A DNA stretch of 39,613 bases, from NCBI GenBank assembly GCA_003511885.1, contig DOIX01000125.1:1-39613 (forward strand), written 5' to 3'. Origin of the DNA: Cyanobacteria bacterium UBA11153 (lineage in GTDB: Bacteria > Cyanobacteriota > Cyanobacteriia > Cyanobacteriales > Coleofasciculaceae). The first letter of the stretch is position 1. Each line of letters begins with the position of its first letter. Below the pieces are notes generated by a model. That model had not been told where the DNA came from. It did no database searches and was given only the letters and a program-made list of their open reading frames with translations. Below, piece by piece: positions 1-8,575 of this stretch. Made by a program: the position numbers and the translations under genes.

Positions 1-57
1 TTCAGCTTTATACAGCAAGCCCTAGCTAGCACAAGTCTAAGATATAGCGCAAGCCCA

Positions 58-1455
58 TCAACTCAGTGTCGGCGACAAATGATTAGTTTGGGTGCTAGAG
101 ATAGATGAATCAACCTTATTTTTGGCATCATCCTCCGTAATTCCTGTATCCGTAGGGCGAAGTTGAGAAAAAACCCGATAAGCATCCAAATCCAACTCAG
201 AAAATTCTTCTGGATTATCGCCATCCATCTTAATCAAATTGTATTGAACATCATCTGCATAAATAGCAAAAGCGATTTTGAATACCTCAAAAAATACGAT
301 CGCCCATTGACAGTCTTCTTCTGGATAATTGACATAGTATTCAATTAACCTAGCGATACTAGTTTCTAGATGATTGCGGGTATTCGGACAAATCAGAATA
401 ATTTTGAGCAGTAATATTGCCAAAAGAATATGATGACTTTGAGACATTAACCAAATAAATAGTTCGGAAGGTTTATTGGCATCTTCAGTAGTCAAGTAAT
501 CGATTAATCGATTGCAAGTTCTCAGGAGCAAGGCATCATCTAGGGGTTGTTCGTGATAATCAACATAAAGAGCGACTAACTTTTCGGCAATTTTTTCCTC
601 TAACGTGTGACAGATAGTATTATTTGGTAAAGAAAATACTAAGTATTTTGGTACAGAATATTTAAAACACTCATAATTGATAGTTTTAGTTTGTTCCAGA
701 AAAATATGAGCTAAATGATCGTGGTTAAAAATTCCATTTTTAGCCACAATTTTCTTAATAAAATCAATGACATTATCCCCAAGGGCTGTGGGATTATGGT
801 TAATGCGATCCTTGTGGGCACCAGATTGCGATCGCGCCGTGTACATCGCTAACTCTAACTTAAACTGCTCTTTCAGTTTCAAAGAAAGCGCCCTCGCCGC
901 TTCTCTCTGTTCCACAGGATTATTGAGGTTAGTATATTGGGGTACTAATAGATAGGATTGGTAACGATTGCTCCAGTGTTCTTTTTCGGCGTATCTGGAG
1001 ACAAATAATTTTAATTCATGATATTCTGGGCCATTAACAAAGTTCCATAACCATGTTCTTTGCCGACTTAAAGTTGGAGATATGGTTCGTTGCGGACTCC
1101 TAACCTCAGTAAAAAGATCGACTAATGCTTGAATGTTGGTATGATTCCGAGAAATATACCAGTTATTAATCAAAATGTAGCAACACCGCTTGATTGTATC
1201 CCTATATTCTTTCTCATTATTAGCAAAAACCAATTCTGATATGGCTTGAATTATCTCTGGCTCACCAGGAGCAGCGTTATAGTCGATAAACAAATGTCTA
1301 AATTCCTGCACGACTTCAGGAGGAGACTTTTGCTTAACGATATCCAGGAAAAACCGATAGATTCTTTCCTGGGCTTCCTGAATACGAACCCCTAGCTTGT
1401 TAAGCTGGCTGGGGGAGTTATTTGCAGGACTTTCTGATATAACATCTGTCACCAT
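58..1455 (-). CDS. conserved hypothetical protein, unknown function
   Basis: A 465-residue protein that I do not recognise. It looks cytosolic and mostly helical, with no signal peptide. The only strongly hydrophobic stretch is around residues 345-365 (HHILLAILLLKIILI), which could be one membrane helix or a buried helix. The middle is rich in Lys and Arg, and the last 25 residues are polar and Ser/Thr-rich, probably disordered. The ATG is preceded by AAAGGA at a good distance, which supports this start. There is no close same-strand partner: the next gene on this strand is the damaged integron cassette 400 bases upstream. No catalytic motif was seen, and no function is proposed. Confidence 0.75.
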   Translation of the reverse strand: MVTDVISESPANNSPSQLNKLGVRIQEAQERIYRFFLDIVKQKSPPEVVQEFRHLFIDYNAAPGEPEIIQAISELVFANNEKEYRDTIKRCCYILINNWYISRNHTNIQALVDLFTEVRSPQRTISPTLSRQRTWLWNFVNGPEYHELKLFVSRYAEKEHWSNRYQSYLLVPQYTNLNNPVEQREAARALSLKLKEQFKLELAMYTARSQSGAHKDRINHNPTALGDNVIDFIKKIVAKNGIFNHDHLAHIFLEQTKTINYECFKYSVPKYLVFSLPNNTICHTLEEKIAEKLVALYVDYHEQPLDDALLLRTCNRLIDYLTTEDANKPSELFIWLMSQSHHILLAILLLKIILICPNTRNHLETSIARLIEYYVNYPEEDCQWAIVFFEVFKIAFAIYADDVQYNLIKMDGDNPEEFSELDLDAYRVFSQLRPTDTGITEDDAKNKVDSSISSTQTNHLSPTLS

Positions 1456-1864
1456 GAAGATCCTTTTGGACAGCTATGCCCTGAGTAAAGGTGTCATACT
1501 AGCAAATTAATGGGATATTGCGTTCATAGAGCCATGGATCTGGGCTGCGGGCTATGGGCATTTAATATCCTTTAACGGTAGCTTAACATCCTCCCCCGCT
1601 AATCGCAACGGTATAGCAGGGGTCTTCTCGGCGGTTAAGATAAACTAATATATATAGCGGAAGTTACCCCGCCCAGCGGGGGACTTCAGTCTAAATTCCT
1701 TTTCAGTGGGGCGCGATCGCAGCGTATCTATTGATTCTACCAATTTTTTTTAGATAAAGCTCTTGATCGAGCTTCCGAATTATCTCCAAGATCAGGCAGC
1801 ATTTACGAGATAACGTTCCGGTTGAGCGGCAGCAGATCGACCACAACGATAGACGAAAAGACTC
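1456..1864. other. gene-free stretch with two strong hairpins, possible IS200/IS605-type end
   Basis: No coding sequence is supported here. Two stem-loops are visible: CCCCCGCTA (1593-1601) pairing with TAGCAGGGG around 1614-1622 (one bulge), and a perfect six-base stem CCCCGC/GCGGGG at 1667-1681 with a three-base loop, followed by GACTTCAGTCTAAATTCC. Hairpins followed by a CTTCAGT-like tail are typical of the ends of IS200/IS605 elements and their TnpB-associated RNAs in cyanobacteria. No transposase or TnpB reading frame remains, so at most this is a solo end or a non-autonomous derivative. The right part of the stretch is the attC-like site described separately. Confidence 0.35.
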
Positions 1865-1896
1865 TCAACTGTCCGCTCCAACCGGGTTGTTATGCG
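1808..1896 (-). other. attC-like integron recombination site
   Basis: Imperfect palindrome at the 3' end of the cassette ORF. The right arm (1869-1893) read on + is CTG-T-CCGCTC-C-AACCGG-GTT-GTTAT. The reverse complement of the left arm (1810-1832) is CTG-CCGCTC-AACCGG-AAC-GTTAT. The arms pair fully except for two extra bases in one arm (T1872 and C1879) and a three-base mismatch between the inner and outer stems. These are the hallmarks of a folded attC: extrahelical bases, an unpaired central spacer, and outer boxes of the GTTRRRY/RYYYAAC type (here GTTATGC and GTTATCT, which match loosely). A 36-base variable stretch lies between the arms. On the minus strand the site follows the gene, as in a normal cassette. 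Confidence 0.8.
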
Positions 1897-3107
1897 GCGG
1901 TTCATCGCTATGTTTGGTAAGTATCTTTTGCCAAAGTGCCCATACAAACTCATTATCTTCTAGCTTTGCAATGTTCTCGGAGGCATGAGAGCTTTTACCA
2001 GTTGATTCGACAATGATTTGAACAGCTTCCTTTAGTTTTTCATAATTACCAAGCTCATTTGTATAACGCTCTACTAATCCCAAATAGTGCTCTAGGTAAT
2101 AAGGTAATGCCTTTTGAAATCGGGAGTTCTTAGATAAATCAGTTGACCATTGATCAAGTAATAGCCTGACCCACTTAATAGGAGTTTCTTCCCGATTATT
2201 AAAGCTTAACAAATCCATAGTCTCCCAGTTGTTAGAATTAAGCGATCCAATTAATTCATTTGCAAAATTTACTTGCTCTGGTTCTGGAAGAGCATCTGCT
2301 AGATCCCAAATTTGACATTCTCGAAGAGCAGAAAGTACAGGATTTACCTGATATCCGTCTCGCGTTCTTAGAACTCGCCTTGTTTCTTTAAGTATATCTT
2401 GACCAAATAGTTCTGTGAATTTGTTGCCAAACAGGTATTTGTAATGCCGACTCTCTTTAATCACTTTATCTAATGGAATTAAGTTTGATGCTTCACCTAG
2501 TAGAGCATGAGCAAGAGGAACAGTATCCGCAGCCGCAAGAAACTTAACGACTGACTCTGATGTTCTTCGACGCTTTAAAATTTGGGATCTAAAAACTGAA
2601 TCAATTACTAATTGAGCTTTTTCAGAAAGCTCGTTAACACATTCTGGATAGTTTAAAATTCCTTCTAAAACATTAAGATTCAGTTCTTGTTCCAGAATAT
2701 ATTCATTCCAGTATGTTGAAATTGCAGCCGAAAGCTGTAATTCACTTTTTGCACCCCAGATATTGACTAAAAAGCAAAGACTATTAAGTTCATGTTCTTT
2801 ACTAATAGGTGAGCTAAGGGCTTTAAAGAGTTCTTTGATGAGGCGTGGAATTTGCTTAGAATTTATTCGATTTACTTTCTCAACTACATGATCTTTTAAT
2901 TGTGCTAGCTCATCTAAAAATGGTTGATTAGAAAAAAAGGTAGGGGTTTTTATCGATTCAAGTAGTTGATTAACGTAAAATACACCTAACTGAGCAGGTT
3001 GAGAAAGAACAATATCATCATGAATCTAAAATCTGGGAATTAACAGTTCAAAAATCTTAGCAGATAGTTTTCCAGATACTCATCCACCCACAAATTAAGC
3101 CGCATAA
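1814..3107 (-). mobile_element. integron gene cassette (1.29 kb), flanked by recombination sites
   Basis: Unit bounded by two recombination boxes read on the minus strand: GTTATGCGGC at 3108-3099 at its start, and the R' box of the attC-like site at 1815-1809 at its end. In a circularised cassette the first box must pair with the R'' box of the cassette's own attC. Here R'' reads GCCGCATAAC (1898-1889), the exact reverse complement of the ten-base start box, as expected for a true cassette boundary. The cassette holds one reading frame pointing away from the integrase remnant, the canonical layout of cassettes relative to intI. Boundaries assume the usual cut between G and TT of the box. Confidence 0.7.
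1865..3025 (-). pseudogene. cassette ORF with damaged 5' end, unknown function
   Basis: A frame stays open for 386 codons from the stop at 3026-3028 to TGA at 1865-1867, yet has no in-frame ATG or TTG. The only usable codon is a GTG at 2464, which would give 199 residues and discard half of a uniformly protein-like frame. Upstream of the TAG, the same frame continues as AKIFELLIPRF, and before that another frame reads [11 protein letters not shown] therefore infer one nonsense change plus one frameshift close to the original start, within the cassette. The protein is helical and charged (for example LLDQWSTDLSKNSRFQKALP) with no membrane segment or recognised motif. Its last residues (HNNPVGADS) are encoded by the attC arm, common for cassette genes. 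Function unknown. Confidence 0.6.
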
Positions 3108-3125
3108 CGATTGAGTTGAACCGCA
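3099..3125 (-). other. half attC/attI-like site at the cassette start
   Basis: On the minus strand this reads CTGCGGTTCAACTCAAT followed by CGTTATGCGGC. It resembles the L'-R' half of an attC site (complementary stem half, then the GTTRRRY-type box). The outer ten bases match the R'' box of the attC at 1889-1898 exactly. The partner half that should lie further right is missing: the integrase remnant begins there. This suggests a deletion that removed attI, the first part of the array and the 5' part of the integrase gene. Confidence 0.55.
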
Positions 3126-3337
3126 GTCGAGCATTTAGTAATCAGCTTACTCTAATTCCTAAGAATGCGAGTCCTCATACTCTGCGCCATAGTTTTGCCA
3201 CGCACTTATTAGAAGCTGGCTACGATATTCGCACTGTACAAGAATTACTCGGACACAAAGATGTGGAAACCACGATGATTTATACTCGCGTATTAAATCG
3301 AGGTGGGCGGGGCGTGAAAAGTCCAGTTGATGGGTAA
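3116..3337 (+). pseudogene. intI: integron integrase (IntI-type tyrosine recombinase), C-terminal remnant
   Basis: About 60 recognisable residues from the end of a tyrosine recombinase. Visible are the H-x-x-R box ([17 protein letters not shown]), the following histidine (LLGHKD) and the nucleophilic tyrosine (TTMIY), then the tail [15 protein letters not shown]. The GG-x-G-V-x-SP tail is characteristic of integron integrases and unlike XerC/XerD. A full IntI is about 320 residues, so three quarters, including the first catalytic arginine, is gone and the fragment cannot be active. The nominal TTG start at 3116 lies in the half recombination site and is not real; recognisable homology begins near 3155. 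It reads away from the cassette, as intI does in intact integrons. Confidence 0.8.
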
Positions 3338-3375
3338 AAGAGAGTCGAACGAAGACTTAAGCGATCGCGATTTTA

Positions 3376-3975
3376 TCAGTTATATTTTTCTATTTCTTGG
3401 GGCTGAGACTCGAAAACAATTTCTTCGTAGAATTGCTCGATTGGCAAACTTAAACCAATACTTTTAAGCTCCACGCGATCGCCTGATCGATAGCTCAGAA
3501 TCAACCAATCCCCTGCATCATTTTTATGATAGATATCGATCGCGATCTCATCAGAACTCACTAAAACATAATCGACCAAATTCGGATTGCGGCGATATTT
3601 TTCAAACTTCTTGCCTCGGTCATAAGCCTCGGTGCTATCTGATAAAACCTCGACAATCAAACAGGGATAGGTAATATATTGGGTACTAGAATTATCTCGC
3701 GGATCGCAAGTGACACTCAGATCGGGGTAGGTATAGTTACGAGTATTGAGGATATTTACGCGGCAGTCAGAATTGTATGTTTTACAACCACTGCCCCGCA
3801 GATGGGGCTTGATAATCGCTAAAAAGTTTCCCGCGATATCGCTGTGATTTCTAGTCCCGCCACTCATCGCATAAACCCGACCATCGATTAGCTCGTGTCT
3901 TTCTAATTGTTGCTCCTCCCAAGCAAAATACTCTTCAGGCGTAAAGTAATGATCGTTATCTCTAGCTGCAATCAT
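3376..3975 (-). CDS. Uma2 family endonuclease-like protein (DUF820)
   Basis: A 199-residue member of the Uma2/DUF820 family, which is greatly expanded in cyanobacteria and has a PD-(D/E)xK nuclease-like fold. The family pattern is complete: N-terminal TPEEYFAWEE, HELIDGRVYAMSGG (Glu28), YPDLSV (Asp85), CLIVEVLSDST (Glu109) and DRGKKFEKYR supplying the lysine (122-123). Length is normal, and the start is an ATG without a conspicuous Shine-Dalgarno. It stands alone, convergent with the integrase remnant. The natural substrate of the family is not established; members are often near mobile DNA, as here. Family assignment is firm; nuclease activity is inferred. Confidence 0.92.
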   Translation of the reverse strand: MIAARDNDHYFTPEEYFAWEEQQLERHELIDGRVYAMSGGTRNHSDIAGNFLAIIKPHLRGSGCKTYNSDCRVNILNTRNYTYPDLSVTCDPRDNSSTQYITYPCLIVEVLSDSTEAYDRGKKFEKYRRNPNLVDYVLVSSDEIAIDIYHKNDAGDWLILSYRSGDRVELKSIGLSLPIEQFYEEIVFESQPQEIEKYN

Positions 3976-4165
3976 GGCAATAACCCTCTAATCCTAAAGT
4001 AATAACACTATAGCGCTACTCACTGGTATAGTTGCAGATTAAATGGATGGATGCTTTATCGGCAGATTTTTGGATCAAATGTACTGTAATTACGCCAGAG
4101 CGTACTGCTATAATTGCCTAACCGCTATTACTAATTTTTCTACAGAAAGAATATTCTGTCAAGAG

Positions 4166-6145
4166 ATGAAGATAAAACTAACTATTGTTTGTGTATTTAT
4201 TCTAGCTTTAGCTACTACATTTGAGATAATAGCGAGCAAAAATGCCATGTCTCAAAGTGCAACAGATCGAAATCAGAGTTGGCTTTTATCAAAATCCGAT
4301 ACAACTCTAAAGCAATCTAATGCAAATGAAGAACAGCTCTGGAAAAGAGCGATCGCAAAGAATCCTAACGATCCAGAAGCTTACCATCAATTCGGTCACC
4401 TTCTCGTGGATGGAGATCGATTGGATGAAGCAATCGAAGCTTACCAAACTGCTATTACTCTAATTTCAGAAACAAACGATAAGTCTGGGGATTTTAGCGT
4501 TTACAAAAGTCTCGGAGATGCACTAGTTAAGCAAAATAAGCTGAAGGATGCGATCGCGGCTTTTCGCAAAGGAGTTGAATTGGGAAATGCCGACGTATCG
4601 AACAACCAAGCTGATTCAGCCGCTTATTTCCGATTGGGATTGGCGCTAGAAAAGGAACATCGCTTCGATGACGCAACTGATGCCTACCGCCACGCGATCG
4701 CATTGAACCCTGAAGATGATTATATTTATGAATTCCTGGGCAATGTTTTAGTCGAAAAGAATGACCTATCTGAGGCATTTGCTGCCTACTTTAAGCAATT
4801 TCAAGATGAAATCGATGCTTACACTCGACTTGGTAATGCTTTGGTCAGAAAAAACAAGGTAGAGGAGGCACTTGATGCCTATCTAGCTGCATATAGCAAA
4901 GACATTGAGAGGGCGACGAATCGAGCTGATGTCACTAAAAATCGCCAGTCGATTGCTTATTATAAATTGGGAGCAGCATTAGAATCAGAGAATCGTCTGG
5001 AAGAAGCAACTACTGCCTATCAAAAAGCGATCGAAATTGACCCAAAATTTGGCAGTCTATATAGTGGATATAATGACTTGGGTAGAGTTCTAGTTAAGCA
5101 GAATAGATTAGATGAAGCTTTGGTTGCATTTGGAGGTTCCCCCGATCGAGCGATGGCAGTGGAAAACTCGATCGCCTATTCCCAACTCGGTCAAACTTTG
5201 CTCGAACAACATAAAATAGATGAGGCAGAGACAGCTTGTCGCCAAGCAATCGATCGGAACTCAAATAATAGCAATGCGTACAAATGCTTGGGTAAGGCTC
5301 TTGTCAAACAAAATCATCTAGATGAGGCTATTGTTGCTTACCGTAAAGCGATCGAAATCGAGCCGAGTGATGAATTTGTTTATGCGGATCTAGTAAATGC
5401 TTTGATCGAACAAAACAAGCTAGATGAAGCGATCTCTACCTCTCGCCAAGCCATCAAATTGTTTCCCCAAGGTTTCCTCTTCCACTCTGGATTATTGGGC
5501 AAGGCTTTAGTGAAACAGAATCAATTCACTGAAGCGTTTGAAAGCTATCAAAAAATATTTCAAGATGACTCGACTGCATCTTCATACTTTGGTCGAACTC
5601 TGGTGCAGCAAAATCAGCTAGAAGCCGGAATAACTGCTTGCCGAAAAGCGATTGAACTTAACTCCCAAAACAAAAGTGCTTATGATTGTTTGGGAGATGC
5701 CTTGCTAAAGCAAGATCGATCGAGAGAAGCGGTAGATACTTATCGCCAAGGGATCGCTCTGATTCCTGAATCTGCTTTCAAATCTGCTTGGAAACACAGC
5801 TACTTAGGCAATGCCTTAATCCGGCAAGGGAAGGTAGAGCAAAAGATCGCCCTCTACCGTAAAAATCTTGAATGGCTTCCCACATTAGTTGATTTCCTCA
5901 CCTACAATCGTTTAGGGGATGCTTTGATGAAGCAAGATCGAGTAGAAGAGGCGATTGCCGCCTACAATAAATCCATTGAATTATATCCCTTAGAAGTAAC
6001 AGCTTATAACAGTTTAGGAAAGGCTCTATTGCAGCAAAATAAACTCGGAGGTGCGATTGCCGCTTTTAGAAAGGCATTGACAATCGATCCGAATTTTGCA
6101 GAAGTCGAGCAAAATCTCGATCGGGCAGAAGAGTTATTGTTCTAA
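4166..6145 (+). CDS. exported tetratricopeptide-repeat protein
   Basis: The frame opens at 4043, but the first 41 codons are unlike a protein start. The ATG at 4166 has AAGAG just upstream and begins a signal-peptide or anchor sequence (MKIKLTIVCVFILALATTF), so I place the start there, giving 659 residues. After about 50 residues the protein is a chain of roughly 15 TPR units with the usual pattern (for example YHQFGHLLVDGDRLDEAIEA), many ending in a pair such as LVKQN-(K/R/H)-LDEA. The repeats have diverged in sequence, unlike the WD40 repeats at 16.6 kb. It is probably periplasmic or membrane-tethered and acts as a protein-binding scaffold; its partner is unknown. It is convergent with the next gene and has no operon partner. 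Confidence 0.85.
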   Translation: MKIKLTIVCVFILALATTFEIIASKNAMSQSATDRNQSWLLSKSDTTLKQSNANEEQLWKRAIAKNPNDPEAYHQFGHLLVDGDRLDEAIEAYQTAITLISETNDKSGDFSVYKSLGDALVKQNKLKDAIAAFRKGVELGNADVSNNQADSAAYFRLGLALEKEHRFDDATDAYRHAIALNPEDDYIYEFLGNVLVEKNDLSEAFAAYFKQFQDEIDAYTRLGNALVRKNKVEEALDAYLAAYSKDIERATNRADVTKNRQSIAYYKLGAALESENRLEEATTAYQKAIEIDPKFGSLYSGYNDLGRVLVKQNRLDEALVAFGGSPDRAMAVENSIAYSQLGQTLLEQHKIDEAETACRQAIDRNSNNSNAYKCLGKALVKQNHLDEAIVAYRKAIEIEPSDEFVYADLVNALIEQNKLDEAISTSRQAIKLFPQGFLFHSGLLGKALVKQNQFTEAFESYQKIFQDDSTASSYFGRTLVQQNQLEAGITACRKAIELNSQNKSAYDCLGDALLKQDRSREAVDTYRQGIALIPESAFKSAWKHSYLGNALIRQGKVEQKIALYRKNLEWLPTLVDFLTYNRLGDALMKQDRVEEAIAAYNKSIELYPLEVTAYNSLGKALLQQNKLGGAIAAFRKALTIDPNFAEVEQNLDRAEELLF

Positions 6146-6204
6146 GTCGAGGGAAACGGGTCTTTCAAGGATCGCCAGATGACAACTTTCCCGATCTCTT
6201 ACTC

Positions 6205-7566
6205 TTATACAAATTCAATATGTGAGTCGCTTATTTTAACATTCTTTTCAATTACAAAGAATTCTCTTTCTCCTTGAGTTGGGTAGTAAACAAGCCGATA
6301 CTGCATTTCCAATCCTTCCTCTCTCAAAAGGTTTTCAAAATTAAAATCACCACTATCATCCTTTACCTTTGCAATTAACTTGACTGGTTTAATAGCTTTG
6401 TCCTCTCCTAACAAAACGCAATTTGTTCTAAAGAAGTCATCCGAAATCGTTACTTCAACTTTACTTTGATTTTCAACCTCAACCCAGAATTCTATTGTCT
6501 TTTCTTCATAGTTGATGTCAAATTTTTTCCCATTTCCCACGCTAACGACACTAGAAACTTTTAGAAAGGGAAAACCATCCTTGGGGCGGGCTGGTTGTGG
6601 AATAGCATTTTTACGCTCAATTTTATCAAAAACCATCCCAAATGATGGTCTATTTTTATCGTTGTATGCCAACCCTTCGAGGGCACTTAGTAAGTTAATA
6701 CAAAATTTAGAAAAATTACTTCTAGACCAGCTTAAATAGACAGAGAGAGATCCCTCTTTATAAGCCACTCCATATAACTTTGATACTGACCATGTGTTTT
6801 CCGCAGTAGCGACAAAAATTGCTCCACCGCCAGGTTCAGCACATTCAAGATTCCCTTCTTCTGTTATGTAAATCTTTAAATCGTCGATCCTCTTAGCTAA
6901 AGGTTTACGATGAATACTTTCTGCTTCCGAATTGGGATCTGTATTGAAAAGAGAAATTATCCCAGTTGGTGTGTCATCTCCTTCGTATCTGAGAACCATT
7001 CCTCCTGAGAATCCAAACACGCTAGCGCCTTTGTGAAGTTCTTTCAAAATTGATTCTTTATTAGAGTCACTTTCTTTTAGGTCTATAAAGATTGCGCCAC
7101 AGGTATAATTTTGGTTTAACTGATTACTAAAATCTTTCGTTTGATTTAGTTTATTTAATGCATCAGCAACATTGTCTTTTGTTAAACGAGATTTTACTTC
7201 ATAAACCGCGACTACGTGCTTCGCTGGAATTGCTCTATACTTCCCTTGTTCGCTATTATCTTCGTTGCCTTCTGTCCATAAAACAGGAGCTTCTAAGCAA
7301 TTATATATAATGATGTCATAGTGATATATTTTGCTTTTGCCACTATCATCATATAAATTTGGGATGATATAACCAGATGTAACTGCATACTTTTTAGGTA
7401 TAAATTCTGCTAACCATTTACGGATATACGCTTCCACAGCTTGACCATGTGCAACATGAATAGGTCTGTTCTTCGTTTGCTCTAGAACTTTATCAAATTC
7501 ATTAAGAATATCTTTTCTATTTCTAAGAAATTCCTTCCATCCATGCTGCCCATAACAATTATCCAA
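6205..7566 (-). CDS. DUF6602-like predicted nuclease with C-terminal beta domain
   Basis: 453 residues starting at TTG, supported by AAGGAG ten bases upstream. The first 200 residues look like DUF6602: a helical start, then a restriction-endonuclease-like core with Asp84 (YDIIIYN) and Glu123-x-Lys125 (VVAVYEVKS), the acidic and lysine residues of a PD-(D/E)xK site. The C-terminal third (from about residue 340) looks like a beta-sandwich (VEVENQSKVEVTI) of unknown role. It lies 21 bases downstream of the M48 protease gene on the same strand, so the two are probably co-transcribed. The pairing of a predicted nuclease with a membrane protease could mean a stress or defence role, but this is inference. 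Family call moderate; activity untested. Confidence 0.6.
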   Translation of the reverse strand: MDNCYGQHGWKEFLRNRKDILNEFDKVLEQTKNRPIHVAHGQAVEAYIRKWLAEFIPKKYAVTSGYIIPNLYDDSGKSKIYHYDIIIYNCLEAPVLWTEGNEDNSEQGKYRAIPAKHVVAVYEVKSRLTKDNVADALNKLNQTKDFSNQLNQNYTCGAIFIDLKESDSNKESILKELHKGASVFGFSGGMVLRYEGDDTPTGIISLFNTDPNSEAESIHRKPLAKRIDDLKIYITEEGNLECAEPGGGAIFVATAENTWSVSKLYGVAYKEGSLSVYLSWSRSNFSKFCINLLSALEGLAYNDKNRPSFGMVFDKIERKNAIPQPARPKDGFPFLKVSSVVSVGNGKKFDINYEEKTIEFWVEVENQSKVEVTISDDFFRTNCVLLGEDKAIKPVKLIAKVKDDSGDFNFENLLREEGLEMQYRLVYYPTQGEREFFVIEKNVKISDSHIEFV

Positions 7567-7587
7567 AATACTTGAACTCCTTTTTCG

Positions 7588-8562
7588 TTAAGGATGATTA
7601 GACTGAGACTTAATCCGGTTAATTTCCGCTTGCAATTCTTCAAGTTCCCGCCGCAATCTTTCAGCTTCATTCTCTGCCGCAGTTTGGGATGGCACGTCAA
7701 CTGAACCCTCCTGCGTCACTCGTTGGTAATTACCCTGGTGAATTTGACGATACTCATCGGAATTTGCCCAATCCCGCAGATACCGTACCCTCTCCACAGG
7801 AAAGGGATGAGTGAGAAAAGAACCATTACCTCCATTGTAGAGTAAAAATTTATATATTTGATTGAGACTATCTTGGTCAAGTTCCTGAAAATTGTCGGAT
7901 TGACGGATAAATTCATCGAGGCTACATTCATGTCCGTACTGATGGGAACCACCGGAAAGTTTCATCATTGTCCTCATGACAATATTGAGATCGTCCATTA
8001 CTAGTAATGCGGCTCTATCTGAGGATAATTCTGCTTTGCGCCGCCATTCATAAAAGGCATAGAGTAACCCGCTGCTAATGATATTGCCAATACCAAAGGT
8101 TACGTCCCCTAGAAATGAGGCGGCTTGCATTACCCAAATTCCCATCTGAATTAAGATGGTATGACCGCATTTTATATGCCCTAATTCATGGGCTAAAACG
8201 GTTCTAATTTCTTCTTCTTTGAGTAAGTCTAATAAACCAGTATTTAAGACGATATAGGGACGATCTTGCCCCAAGGCATAGCTATTGACTTGGGGATTCT
8301 GAGACACAAATAATGTTGGCTCTGGATGTACGTCTAAATCGCGAACGCATTCTCGAAATAAGCGATAAATTGTTGAATATTGGCGGGGGCCAACTTGGAT
8401 GCTATTGCCCATCAGATAGATAAACTGAGGACGTTCATAAAGAAATTCTACAAATTTACGGGCAACTAGGTTAAATCCGGGGACGCTGCGCAAGGCTTCT
8501 TCCGCTTGTCTATCCAGGGGATGTCTGAAGGCATCGCTAGAAATTCCAGGGTAACTAGGCAT
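7588..8562 (-). CDS. M48 family zinc metalloprotease (HtpX/Ste24-like)
   Basis: 324 residues with the zinc motif HELGH at 125-129, followed by IKCGH, and the third ligand Glu178 in KAELSSDRA. Hydrophobic segments lie between (about 137-170, including a Gly/Ile-rich stretch), so the active site is probably at the membrane. The core motif LNTGLLDLLKEEEIRTVLAHE is typical of M48 peptidases found throughout cyanobacteria. The last 40 residues are Glu/Arg-rich and predicted coiled coil (AENEAERLRRELEELQAE), a possible oligomerisation tail. It is the first gene of a likely two-gene operon with the DUF6602-like gene. Expected role: quality control of membrane proteins. Confidence 0.9.
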   Translation of the reverse strand: MPSYPGISSDAFRHPLDRQAEEALRSVPGFNLVARKFVEFLYERPQFIYLMGNSIQVGPRQYSTIYRLFRECVRDLDVHPEPTLFVSQNPQVNSYALGQDRPYIVLNTGLLDLLKEEEIRTVLAHELGHIKCGHTILIQMGIWVMQAASFLGDVTFGIGNIISSGLLYAFYEWRRKAELSSDRAALLVMDDLNIVMRTMMKLSGGSHQYGHECSLDEFIRQSDNFQELDQDSLNQIYKFLLYNGGNGSFLTHPFPVERVRYLRDWANSDEYRQIHQGNYQRVTQEGSVDVPSQTAAENEAERLRRELEELQAEINRIKSQSNHP

Positions 8563-8575
8563 ATCAAAAAGTCAA

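Noticed and set aside
1865..2464. Treating the 199-codon GTG-started frame as an ordinary complete gene
   Set aside because: The same frame stays open for another 187 codons upstream with protein-like composition, so the GTG is only the first available start in a gene with a damaged 5' end.
3116..3337. XerC/XerD-type recombinase
   Set aside because: The catalytic boxes fit any tyrosine recombinase, but the C-terminal GGRGVKSP tail and the adjacent attC-like site fit IntI better.
4043..4165. 41-codon N-terminal extension of the TPR protein
   Set aside because: It is Cys/Tyr-rich and unlike a protein start; the ATG at 4166 has a Shine-Dalgarno and begins a signal peptide.
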